Shown here piece after piece: positions 15,047-26,775 of a stretch of 64,000 nucleotides of DNA (positions are counted from its first letter, which is position 1; each line of letters begins with the position of its first letter). The position numbers and the translations under genes are program-made. The notes below the pieces were generated by a model. That model was not told where the DNA came from, made no database searches, and saw nothing but the letters and a program-made list of their open reading frames with translations. Origin of the DNA: Daphnia carinata (Eukaryota; Arthropoda; Branchiopoda; Diplostraca; Daphniidae); NCBI RefSeq assembly GCF_022539665.2, contig NC_081333.1:9918971-9982970 (forward strand). Reading direction: 5' to 3'.

Positions 15047-15575
15047 TTTTCTTTACCTGTTCTAGGAGAAATCAGTCAAGTACATGCGCGATCTAACGGG
15101 AATACATCACGACATTTTTTGGAAATTACCAAGCTTTTCGCTAGAAGGCATTGCTACAGTGCAGGCGAGATCTTTTTCGTGTTAAAGCGTAACGTGACAT
15201 TTGATGGTCGAAACAGTAAGCGTTCTTCTTCATCGACTGTTGCAACAATCAAATTGAATGGTCATTCATTAAACTTACTGTTTACAAGAAATTCGAGTAA
15301 GAAACACATCTATTCGCCTACAGCCACGCAGAAGGAATTACTATCTTGGCGACTCGTCATCAACAACCGACCCATACTAATTTATGAGGCTATTCTGCAC
15401 TCAACACGGATTTTACGATCGCTTTGTCGATTGTCGGGGTAACCCAAAAAACAGTTATGTATTGATAAATGCAACGAGTATTGAAACCATGGTTATCTGT
15501 AACACTTGGTTGGCATGGAGACACGAACAGTTTCATAGAAAAATTACCCTCGCGTAGTCTAGGACGTCACCCTAC

Positions 15576-15765
15576 GTCCGACGTGGGCGTCGAAAGGAGG
15601 AGCTTCTCGTCGGAGTGGCAGCTCTTTAGTACGTGGAAAATCGTCCTTGTGCCTAGACTCCTCCTGGCGGCGGAAACTCGAACGAAGCCGATCGGGATGT
15701 TCCTGATCTGTCAGTTCCGAGTCTTCGCGTGTCAGCGATCGTCGTAACACGCACGATCCGTACTC
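15576..15765 (-). other. Orphan exon-like ORF of unknown origin
   Basis: On the minus strand a strong acceptor (pyrimidine tract TTTCTTCTTTTTTGTTAG) precedes about 63 open codons rich in Arg, Glu and Asp, starting EYGSCVLRRSLTRED, with a possible donor GTAGGG at 15575. The composition looks protein-coding, unlike the AT-rich surroundings, yet no other minus-strand exon was found within several kilobases. It could be an exon of a gene whose other exons lie far away, a transposed exon fragment or a pseudo-exon. The product is not recognised. Confidence 0.4.
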
Positions 15766-16294
15766 CTAACAAAAAAGAAGAAAGTTTGTGTACTGCCATT
15801 TCATCTGTTATTACCAGTTGTGTGTTTCTGCTTTATAAATACTTTTATCTAAAAAAACACTAAGACTGAAATAAAATCCATTGTTGCACTGCACGTCGTC
15901 ATTCGTCGTAGTGAACACTGATGACCATCACCAACAGCACCATCCGATCATGACTGATTGATCATAAGCTACAAGAAGGTTGAACATGGTCACAGGAGCT
16001 CTAGGTATTTATTTTACATCTTATAAAGTAAGTTCAGGAATAAAATCCAACGTTGTGTACCAAATGATGACTCATCAATGAGCATCCCTTGGGAGTACCA
16101 ACACGCATCCAAATATTCATGATCCCTCGAAAATCAGTACAAAAAGAATCTTAAGTTCTCGCTTTAATTATCGATGGTTCACTGCTTTCGCAAAATGTCA
16201 TGTCAGCCATAGACGGAAATCAACTTCACGAGCGGCATGACGTTGTTGGAACGCGGTTGCGCAAAACCGGTGCCGTAGTATTGATCCAGGGAAT

Positions 16295-16313
16295 GGGGGG
16301 GGGGGGGGGGGGG
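16295..16313 (+). repeat. Homopolymeric G19 tract
   Basis: A run of 19 consecutive G in otherwise mixed sequence, able in principle to form a G-quadruplex. It lies in the putative stoned upstream region. Homopolymer length is error-prone in sequencing. Confidence 0.85.
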
Positions 16314-18303
16314 ATCTCTCTCTTCCTGCAACCATGCCGCCGGATCTATCTAGAAAGCGGTCGATGGGGCACTTCTAGTCTCTGATGAGTAGGTAGACTG
16401 GGTGCCAGAACAGTCGAAAGAAGAAGCCTATAGTAGAGCTAAAGCTACCCCAGGCCTTTCCCCCAAAATAACAGGGGCTTCATTTCGACCGGCGTCATAG
16501 GGCCTGCTGTCGCCGATAAGCTTATCGATTGGAAAAGGAGACTAACTGTTCCAGCATTTCCGACGACATTTTTCCCTATCGCCGTGAAGACAGGCAGGTT
16601 TAAAAGTGCGTTACAACATGCCACCGTTCTTTCTCAAATTGCGAATCGATTAAATATGTGACCAATCTGAGTAAATAGCAATAGTTCATTCCAGTTTCCT
16701 ATGCGGCCCGTAGCCTGTATATTTAGGTATATGTCGGCAGTGAAGCGTTCTTTATTCGCGATACGACATGTGTTGCCGCATCTGTTTCAGTTTCCGTAGT
16801 TTTTTTGGGGAGGGGAGGCAGGAGGGGTCCTCTATTTACTTGTTATTCCTTCCATTTTTTAAACCCACAGCAGTTTCAAGCTTGCCAGCTCGTGACAAGC
16901 GACCGACTACCCTCCCCTCGTGAACGGGCATTTCACCCTGCTGCGCCGGATTCGTTTGTTTGGATGTCGCTTCCGAAAGAAACCCAACACTTGTGCAGGT
17001 GTCTCGTGGTTGGAACAATCTTTGCGGGAGTTGACGTTCCCCTCCGTTACAAGAACTAGCAGTTCCTACGAAGCTTGATTTCCAGGATGTGGGAGATGCC
17101 ATAACATTTCACGGCGCGTGCCTATTTCCGTCTATTTCCAATCCCACAATTCGTTCTGTTGTTTCCTCGCCTCAGGGCCTTGCCTTCTTTTCGTTCAAAC
17201 TTAAAAGCGTTCTTCTTAATTTGATTCGTGTTTGATTTTTCTCTTTTTTTGTTTGCTTTGTTTTATCCTTGGTCTAAACGTAACTCGTGTTGCGTTAATC
17301 CTAACAAGGAAACATCCGGGACTAAAGTTTCGGTCCAAGTTTCTCTTGTTCGTCCTTTTCTCTCCCTCTCTTTCTAAAACGAGACTCTTGATGTTGAGGA
17401 ACTGACAAATCTGTAAGTAGAAAATGAGGGCTCTTCTTGGTCACCAGCTGCCATTTACAACAGATGTGGGTGCATTTAGGAATTGAACAGACAACGCTCT
17501 TTGTCCGCGTCGAAATTTATCCGAGCTCGTGCAGGATTTACTCGTTTCCTTCGGTCAAAAGGGTCCGACACCCAAATGGCAAAGAAATAAAGTCACGTAC
17601 CAATCAAGCAGTAAATTGCGAAAAAAAGAAATCGAATTCAGTTTTAGCTTGCAGTAAGCTAAGAGATCACGTAGAAGTCCACGTCAACAAGCGATTGGTT
17701 AATATTTCATGGATGCAGCGGATGCGTCACAAAATGTAAATTTTTATTGGTATTTTTTCTGAGCTATACTAGAGTGGGAAAACTATTTGAAGTCGGTTTT
17801 CTTCTTCAAAGGCAGCTTCACGTGACAACAGCCTGAATTTCAGGACGAATGGGTGAAAGGGTTGCATACGATCAATACCAAGACTAGCTCGCTGTGGAGT
17901 CGTCGTGTCCGAAATCTTGGCGAGCATTTCGTCAACTTTTTGTAGGAAACATTTATTGCAGTTGTCGAATAAAAGTCAATATCCCTTCTTCCTTGAAACT
18001 CAAAGAGTAAATCAAATAATCGATAAAGCTAGGGAAAAAAGACATGCTCGATATTCCACCATTGTCAACCCCGATGAATACAAGAATTTTATCAATTGGA
18101 TTTTGAGCGCGGATTGTACAGTCAGATTTTCTGCGTTGGCCCCAATGCTGTCCCTGTTCCTCCATTTACCGTTATGTGCATTAAGAGATTACACTAAGTA
18201 GCTGCGAAAAATTAATGGATTGCCTTCCAATAGTGTACTGATTACAATGTCTTCTTCTTTGCGTTTCTTTTGTATCTAGCTCCCGCATTGACCCTAGGAG
18301 AAT

Positions 18304-20385
18304 ATGCACAAACTAAGCAAGGGCTTGAAGAAGAAGATCAAAGGCAAGAAAGGCAAAGAAAAAGAGGACGATTTGTTTGATCCGGCTATCCTTGAACAGT
18401 ACCGTCGAGACAAGGCCGCCGCCGCCGCCGCAGCCGCCGCCAAAGCCGCCGCTTCTGGAGAAGATTGCGATCCATCAGCTGAAGAAAACGGTTCGCCCAC
18501 AGCAGCGAACGAAGCTACCTCATCCACAGAGCCTGGTGCTGACAAGAAAGATAGCGAAGAGTGGCAAAAATTCAAACTTCTCACATCAGGTAACAACAGC
18601 TCTTTGTTTTCATCTATTAAAGCAATTTTAAAAGCCAAATAAAGATTGACAGATTATTCAGTGCGTATCACGAAGAGTTTGTTGGGGGTAATTGTACCAT
18701 ATCGTAGACGTCATCGTAGACGAAAGACAGCCCAAAGAGGTGCAATTTGCAAACTGACAGACTCATTATTTCCGACAGGTGTTGATACGATCCTACAGAA
18801 GACACAAGAGGATTTGGGACGGATTAAGAAAACCAGCTATTACCAGAGGAACAAGAAACCCGAGACACCGACTCCTGTTGAAGAAGCCAAGGCAATCGTA
18901 GCAACAGCAGCCGGTAAAAGCCCCAGCGCTAATAATAGTGAACCGACTGGTTTCAAAACTAAATGGATTGGCTTTGAGGAGGGCAACAAATTCAAAGATC
19001 TAAACGCTGAAGAAGCTGAAGCTGATCAAACCCGTTCTGTCGCAGCGGCACAGTCATCAGCTGTAGCTGAAGAAGTTGTCGATCCCCAGCTCGAGGAACT
19101 TGGACAAGAGTTTGAAGAACAGAACGAAGAGGACGACGAGGAGGACATTTTCAACACCGAGTACGTCGACGTCGTCACCAGTGGCGAATTGAAACTCGCC
19201 TACGTCCCCGACAGTCCGACGCTCGAAGTTCCAGGCGACGATCCGTTCGATACTTCCGTCGTCGAGAAGATCGTCGGTCCACTTCCCGTCATCAAAAAGA
19301 AGAAGGCCCTTGTGAGCATCGGAGCCGCTGTTGAGATCCTGACCGCTGCCAACGCTGCTGATCAACAACAAAAACAACATCATCAATTGTCTACTGCCAA
19401 CCGACAACGAGTCGCTCAACCTCCCACTGAGATCCAGTTACTTTGTTGTTTCGACGATAACGAATACGATCAGAATCAGACCGTAAATTCTGCAACAGCA
19501 ACGCCATTGGCTAATCATACTGGGAGTTCAAGCAGTGCGCAACAAACACCGCACATTCAAGTACCTCCTGCAAGTGGCGAAGCCGGCTTGAAGGACATCC
19601 TCGCTGAATTCGACGTTATTCCAGATAGCTCCGATCCGATTGACAACGACTTTGTGAAGCCTCCCAAGCCAAGTCCAGTTGTCCAGCAGAAAAAGCCAGA
19701 ACTTATCGACGAAGAGGATTTCGAATTCGAAGCCCTAGCTTACGAGTCATTGGCCAAGCAACCACTTCCGCAAGAAGAAGAAGAGGAGGACGACCCCTTC
19801 GACACTAGTGCCATCGAGAAAGTGTTGAACAAGGATCCAGTCGTAACCCGTACTCCTTCTAGGAAACCACCTCCATCGAGGCCTGCTGCTCCTCCTACGC
19901 GTCCTCCACCTCCCCCTTCGGTGGCGGCTATTGCAGCTATAGCTGCTGCAATCGATCGGTCGTCTAGTGCTCCGGCTCGCCCACCAGTCCCAACCAATCC
20001 GACAGTGCCAAGTCTTCAAGCTCAAGACTCGTTTGACGCGCTCTTTCTTGACGAGAGTCCAACCGAGAAGGAGAAGCTGACGGTGCCCAAGCTTGACAGT
20101 CCTTCACAGGTTTCTGGTGCTGATCCTTTCGACACGTCCGCTATCGATTCATTCGGCACATCTGCCATCGATCCGTTCGATACCTCTGCCATCGACCCAT
20201 TTGACACTTCGGCTGTCGGCTCATTTGACATTTCCGCTCCTGGCAGTTTAGTTGCCAATCTGCCATCGGTGCTTCCGGCTGCAACCCAGTTACAGGTGAC
20301 ATCATTCGTGATTGTTGACGATTCGCCAGTTAACGACGAAATCGATCCGTTTGACACTTCAGCAGTTGAGAAAATCTTAAACTAA
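18304..20385 (+). CDS. stnA: Stoned A (first cistron of the stoned mRNA)
   Basis: Two exons, 18304-18589 and 18779-20385, encode 630 aa. The start is fixed by the conserved lysine-rich N-terminus (MHKLSKGLKKK) and by EEWQKFKLLTSG joining to VDTILQKTQEDL and KKTSYYQR, phrases I recognise from Drosophila STNA. A polyalanine stretch follows near residues 38-50. The AP-2-type motif DPFDTS occurs at residues 250, 434, 544, 560, 568 and 618, three of them within 25 residues. Proline-rich segments lie near 450-480. STNA is a neuronal adaptor that supports synaptic-vesicle retrieval with STNB, synaptotagmin and AP-2 (known from flies). Oddity: apart from the initiator there is no methionine in the protein, and only one ATG in any plus frame of the coding exons. 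The next cistron starts 42 nt after the stop. Confidence 0.93.
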
Positions 20386-20427
20386 ACTGTTGAAAGCTTT
20401 TCAAATCCCTGTCTCAATTAAGCAAAA
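20386..20427 (+). promoter_or_regulatory. stnA-stnB intercistronic spacer
   Basis: Forty-two nucleotides separate the stnA stop (TAA, 20383-20385) from the stnB ATG (20428). The spacer has no ATG. The two ORFs are in the same frame, and a second in-frame TAA lies at 20419-20421, so a fused product would require reading through two stops. The stnB start has a strong context (AAAA-ATG-G). No splice acceptor with a pyrimidine tract is visible in the spacer, which argues against separate mRNAs made by splicing just here. Confidence 0.85.
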
Positions 20428-23400
20428 ATGGCAGCCAATCCGTTTATGATGGATGATATCAATCCGGCCCCCCAGTTGGGATCTGGTTACATAAATCCCT
20501 TTGCGACATCAACAGCAACTCCAGCCTCTTCAGCAGTTTTGAATCCATTTTTCGACATGGCTCCGGCCAATGTAAGCGCTGTTAGCAATCCATTTTTGAT
20601 GGATGATGTCCCGCAACAACCCAGCGCTAGTTCGGTGTACAACCCTTTCGCATCATCCATCACAGAATCTGATACAGCGGTCAATGAACACGTTGACAGT
20701 CTCGCGTGGCTGAGTTCTGGCGGTGCCATGCAAACGCAAAGCAATATGGCTAGTCCGTACGATCTGCCAGATACGTCGTCTATGTCGCATCACTCCCCCT
20801 TGATGGACGATTTGCTGGAAGCCGATGAGCCACTTCCTGAAGAATTGGTCAGCGACATCTTGGAAGTAGCTACGCCGTCACCTGGAGCATCTCCTATACC
20901 AGAGAGCCTCGGCAGTGCGAAACCTGCCAGACCAGCTCCGCCACCTAGACCACCGTCAAGACCATCTCCTCCACACGAAACTCAACAGCTGATATTGTCT
21001 GTTACGGGAGCAATGCAAGCCACTTCCGAACATTTATTGGACCGTCTGAGAGCCACCGCTCCGAGTCCAGTACCGGGATACAATCCAAACATGATACATT
21101 CACATTCACCATCTCCTTCACCATCGCCGTGCCCAAGTCCTACGCAAAACGCAGAAGTGGATCTTCTACATTATGATCATTTGGGTGATCATCCAGCTGT
21201 TCCTCCACCACGTCCGACATCACGACCTTCTTCTCCGGCTGTTCCGCAGAGACCACAGCAAGTTCCATCTAGGCCAGCACCCTCCGGACCGCCTCCAAGG
21301 CCCGTTGCTCCGAACAGCGCCTCAACGGCACAACCGCCACCATCAGCTGACAAAGGTTTTGCTAGTATTTTTGGAGAGCCGTCTCCCACATCTGAATTGG
21401 AAGCGCTGGCATTTTCACCGACACCAGCAAGTTCACAACAAGTGACAACGGAAGCTGTTCCTGCGGAAGAGATTGATTTGCTAGGACTTCCGAAGCCTAG
21501 GACACGCACAAATAATGATATTTTGAAACTATTCGAGAAGAAGGTGGATCAAGAGAAAGATTTGCTGGCCGGTGACGTCTTTGAAAGTACCTTTCTCGTT
21601 GATCTTGATCATCAGGCTCCACCCTGCCCCATTGCTCCGGAATCACCGTTTGTTATGGCTCCGGCTACAAGTCAACCATCATTCTTCCAGGAAGAATTAG
21701 TGATCGAGCCGACCGAGCCAGTGCAAACTACCGAACAGGACTCGTTGTCAAAGCATTATCAACAGCCGCAAGAAGCACCGTCATTGGTGTACTCAGACAT
21801 TAAAAGCCCTATTCAGTCGGAGCCAATCACGATCCCCATGCGTGGAGAATGCATCGATCAACCCGAAGAGTTCGACGCATTCTCATCTCGTTTCGAGAGT
21901 GTCGGACGAGAAGACACGCTAATGGTGGAAAGCGATCCATTCGATCCATTCTCGGCTGGTGGCAGCGCCAAAGGCAGTTCTGGTGAGTTACATTCATCTA
22001 TAACAATCATCGGTTCACTGGAAAGTGTGGGCTTTGAAAGGAGTTTAACATAACTTTTATTCTCTTCATTTAGTTTGGGGTACTGCAACTGGAACACCGG
22101 AATCCAGCAGCTTATTAGGTTTCGGAGCGAGTGAAGGTTTTGATCCGTTTTTGGCTCTAACGGAGCCTCCACCACCTCCACACGGAAGCCCACGTTTTCC
22201 ATCATCTCATCGTGAACTTTCACACGATTCCGATGAAGAACAACCAGAATTTGCTCTCTCTATTAAGTAAGTATAATACGTCGACATTTCATTTGAAAAA
22301 AAAAGACACGTATAAATTATTTTGCTTCTTTTCTGATAGGCCACGCAGCGAAGGCTTTATGGATGGTAAAATAGGATTAGCTTTAGCCCCTGCTTTAGCT
22401 CCGCCACCGAGAATTCCAATCCAGACTGCAAGCAGTGATGATTATTCTCCTCCAAAAAGTCTTAATCCATTCCTGATTCCCGAGCAGGTGCCCGTACCAA
22501 CATCATGTGAGTTTGTTTTTTGTTATTACTGTGCAAAATTCATTAAATGCAAATGGAGTTTTCCATTCAACAGACGAACCCTATCTGCCTCCTGAGAGGA
22601 AATCAACGGCACCACGTAGAGACTCTGAAGATTCCCCCGTAACACCACTCTTTGACGAAGATCAGTCGGTACCTTTGGAAGTATTTCCGCGTATCGAGTA
22701 CAAAGGTCAAGTATGGGAGATGCAATTGCGACAGCCGAATAAGAAAAAGATCACCAGTCAGAGGTAAATTAGTGCACATGTACCGAGTAAAGTTTTCTTT
22801 TTCAGAATTTTATTCATTTTTTTTTTTTTTCGAATGAATACCAAAACAGGTTCTGGAAGAAGGTTTTCGTCAAATTGGGAGTTCATAACGATCTGCCCGT
22901 GATACAACTCTACAGCAATAAGGACGACAAAGAACCTTTCCAGGAACTTCAGCTCCAACCCTGCTATTCCGTCTCCGATATTAGTAAACGCAACGTAACT
23001 AGAGTTATAAACCAATACGTAACTAGCGATTGATTGATTTACAGGTGCACAGCAGTTTGATCATTACGGGAAAATCTTCACCGTCAAAGTACAGTACGTG
23101 TTTTACAAGGAACGGCCAGGTATTCGACCGGGCCAGGTAACCAAGGCCGAGCGACTTACTAGTCGATTGCAACAATTTGCCGCCTATGCCATCCAAGGCG
23201 ACTACAACGGCGTCAAGGAATTCGGTAGCGATCTCCGCAAATTGGGCATTCCCGTCGAGCACGCTCCACACGTAAGTCGAAATTACATATCTGATGCGGC
23301 TCTGATTATTTCATTCGCTTTCTTCTAAGTACAGATATCTGAACTGCTGAAGCTCGGAACAACCAATTATGAAGAACTAAAAGAGTTCAGCTCTGCCATA

Positions 23401-24768
23401 GAGGAAGCTCTGTTCAAATTGACAGTGCCGCGAGAGAAATCTCAGGTGGGATACAAAACGGATGAAGTTCAGATGACAGCAGTAGACGAATTCTACGTGG
23501 AACAAGATAAAATGGGCCGAGTGTTGCGACAGATAGCTCGAGTTCGCGTCTTCGTCCTGTCTTTCCTCTCGGGTATGCTCCTCATTGTTCTTTTTAACTT
23601 AAGAATTTATGTAAACTCTGCATTTGCTTCGTAAGGATTGCCCGATGTGGAATTGGGTGTCAACGACCTGCCCAGACAAGGCAAAGAAGTAGTCGGACGT
23701 CACGATATTATTCCAGTCATCACAGAAGAGTGGATCCGGCTGGAAGATGTGGAATTCCACAATTGCGTTGATCAAGCTGAATTTGAAAACACTCGGACTG
23801 TCAAGTAAAAGCCCACCCAAAGCAAAACCTATCTGTTTCGTTTGATTGAACCTCCTTGATGTGTCATTTTATCAGATTCCGGCCTCCGGATGCGTGCTAT
23901 ATCGAACTGTTGCGCTTCCGCGTACGGCCACCAAAGAACCGCGAGCTTCCACTCCAAGTGCGCACCACTTTCAGCGTCTCCGGCAACAAAGTGGAACTGA
24001 AATCGGACGTCTTGGTGCCCGGCTATATTAGCCGCAAGTACGGCCAAATCCCCTGCGAAGACGTCGCCATCCGCTTCCCACTCCCCGAATCCTGGATCTA
24101 CATGTTCCGGGTGGAAAAGCACTTCCGCTACGGATCGGTCAAGTCCTCTCATCGACGCATGGGCAAGATCAAGGGCATCGAACGCTTCTTGGGCGCCGTA
24201 GATACCTTAGAGCCAACTCTCATTGAAGTCACCTCCGGCTCGGCCAAATACGAGCATCACCACCGGGCTATTGTCTGGCGAATGCCTCGTCTCCCCAAGG
24301 AAGGACAAGGTAGGCTTTCAGTCTAATTGCTCTCTCATACAATAAAAAATAGTAACGGTTCATTTATATATCGAACCATAATTCTCGGCTGCTGTATACA
24401 TTATGTAATGTTTTATTAATTTTTTTTTGCACGAAGGATCCTACACTACGCACAGTTTTGTTTGTCGTCTCAACTTAACGTCCTACGACCAAATGCCGGA
24501 AACTCTGGCTCGCCACTGCTTCGTCGAGTTCACTATGCCGGCCACTAACGTTTCCCATACTACCCTTCGCTCCTTGGCAGTTAGCACGGGTGATCCACCA
24601 GAAAAATATGTGCGCTATTTAGCTAGGCATGAATATGTGGTGGAGATTGATCACACTAGTGGGCCTGGACCAGCGGCTTACGTAGCAGCTACCGCCACTG
24701 ATAGCATTGGTCAGCAGTTGCCACCAGCCGCTGAACAACCCGAAGATTCCGACAGTGATTCGGATTAA
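20428..24768 (+). CDS. stnB: Stoned B / stonin family endocytic adaptor (second cistron)
   Basis: Ten exons: 20428-21982, 22074-22266, 22340-22506, 22574-22763, 22850-22983, 23045-23271, 23335-23572, 23636-23804, 23876-24309, 24437-24768, making 1,212 aa against roughly 1,260 in Drosophila. The N-terminal third has Eps15/intersectin-type NPF motifs at residues 4, 23, 39, 54 and 72 and a later one in SLNPFLIP. Then come Pro/Ser-rich tracts and a DPFDPF pair. The stonin homology domain starts near residue 690 (ITSQRFWKKVFVKLG). The mu-homology domain, about 825 to 1160, includes QIARVRVFVLSFLSG, GKEVVGRHDIIPV-like text, LLRFRVRPPKNRELP, RVEKHFRYGSVKS and PPEKYVRYLARHEY. The tail is EDSDSDSD. 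The protein sorts synaptotagmin during clathrin-mediated vesicle recycling. It probably shares one mRNA with stnA. Confidence 0.96.
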
Positions 24769-26645
24769 GCTGTCTATTTTTCTTGCTGTTGATGGCTCTG
24801 CCGCTTAATCGTCGTCATCGTGGTAGCAAGTATCCTAGATCGTACTCTATGTAACTCATGTCCAGAATGATTTTTTACAGAGTAGCTCGTTTGAGATAAT
24901 CTCACCTTCTTAATCTAAATAGCGTTCATGACTTTCTGAAAGTTCTCGTTTCATTGGACCAACGAGGCCCTTACGTGTTTCTAATTGTGCGATCTCATTT
25001 CTATTTTACCGCCAGATGGTCAACAGGTAATACCTACTTTGAACCATTCTGTTAAGATGCCGCTCTGAACAGTCTCGTGTACCACCTCAAGCGGAGCAGA
25101 CAGCTGTTTTGTTTTTGAATGTTGTTCATCGTTTTGTGTTCAAGAACTTCGAGTGTTTTCTCTAAACCAACTTAAAATGTCAACCATTCGTCTATATTCA
25201 AACATTATGCTGAATTATTTCCTTTCCCGTCAATAACGCAGCTTGGTAGGTCGTGAACGACGTGTGATCTCCACATTCCCATTATTCCTTTGTCTGTTTT
25301 TTTTTTCTTAAATCAAGATTCAAGTTTTGAAAGTGTGGTGGACTGCCCCCAGCATTCCCTATTACGATATTAAGGGCTAGCATATGTATTTATTCAATGC
25401 GAAAAATGATTTCATTTTCTGTTGTTCTTTGAAATCGTACTTATACCCTTTCCTTCTTAGATTCAGCATATCACATCATCTGTAATAACTTATGATATTG
25501 ACATTTGTGTTTATTTCCTTGTACGTCGTGCGTGACATCCAGTTCTTGGAGCAAAATCGGATTGCTGGCTCGCTGACATAATCCAGTAGAATCAAGGGTC
25601 AGTAATATTTGTGTGTGCGTTGTGTTCCATTTTATCGACCGTAAAGGACGACTATACAGCTATCAGCCAAAGACAAGTGTAATTCCAATGGTTTTTTTCA
25701 TGAGCAACTTACATTTTTTTTCATCCAAATCCTTCTTTCATTTTTTTACATTTTTAAAAAACACTTTACAGAGCAAAATATAAATATGAGAGAATACTTG
25801 CCGTAAAGCTTGCCGTTATGGTGAGCTTGAGGGACCCCGTGCGCTAGTGCCATCTTTGACCTAATTTCATAATGTTTTAAGTGTTTGTACCTCTGTAACC
25901 TGTCAATAATTCAAAAGCGGTAACGCAATGCGTTCTTCGCGTTATTAATGTATAAATTATTCTGTGCATGTACTTTAAATGCTTCTCGGATCTCCAGTTA
26001 TGACAGTTTACCATATAACTTAGTAAATAAGTTGTGCCAGGCTTGTCCTTCTGTGTATCTTATTGTTCCCGTTTTGTGTCAGAACAAAATGGGTGATTTG
26101 AAAAGAGAAGGGCAATCCCTTGGGCTGGGTGAGTGCAATCTAGTCATGGACTCACTCTTGCTGAGTCATTCAATAAATGTATTTTCATGTTGCTTACAAG
26201 ACGTATTATCTCAACGGGATAAAACGATGCTTGAACTGTGGTTATCATTATGCTTAATTCAATGGCAAAAAGCGCACTCGTTATTAGAAAAGATTCAAAC
26301 CGTACCAACTAAATTTTCATGTGACTGCTGTTTAGTAATGATGTTTCTGGTCTGTATCTTATTTTGGATGCATTGACGGTTCTACGTTTGGCGGATGTTT
26401 TACTCGTCTGGAAAAATTTCTCCCCCTTTTTCCTTCATGAATCTATTTATACTATAAAACCTTATCCTCCCTCTCCCCCATAACCTTATAACTGTATGTG
26501 AAACTACTACCCTCTATGACTAGATCGCGATCTGATTGTACATGCTTCCGCAGTTCAATATGGCTTTGGAATTTTTTTTCGTTATAGCAGCACGTGTGTA
26601 AAAACAAAAAAAAAACAAAAAAGTCTGTTTTCAAATAAAGGAAAG
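24769..26645 (+). other. stnB: Probable stoned 3' UTR
   Basis: AT-rich, no exon structure. A candidate polyadenylation signal AATAAA at 26634-26639 is followed by T-rich sequence, which would give a 3' UTR of about 1.9 kb; another AATAAA lies near 26171. A 142-codon ORF at 25948-26376 is the longest unexplained ORF in the intergenic parts of the window, but it has no recognisable domain. Confidence 0.5.
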
Positions 26646-26775
26646 GGATCGAAAATAAATGCTCGTATTTTATTTATACACACACTTTCACGCTGATTTC
26701 ATAGAAGTTACTAGTTTTCTCGGAAAAGTAGTTGATTTTTTAAATATTTATAATATTGGGATGTGGAATCATTGC

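Larger units (their letters stand above)
13236..18303. other. Non-coding stretch: 3' UTR of the motif-repeat gene and 5' region of stoned
   Basis: Five kilobases with no conserved gene that I can identify. It holds possible polyadenylation signals (AATAAA-type at about 15870 and 16040), a short repeat related to the satellite block (15001-15046), an exon-like ORF on the minus strand (15765-15576) and a G19 tract (16295-16313). ORFs at 15119-15442 (107 codons) and 17905-18201 (98 codons) show no splice context or family resemblance. A good acceptor (TTTTGTATCTAG, ending 18279) lies just before the stnA start, so the stoned 5' UTR is probably spliced, with one or more leader exons upstream. Confidence 0.55.
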
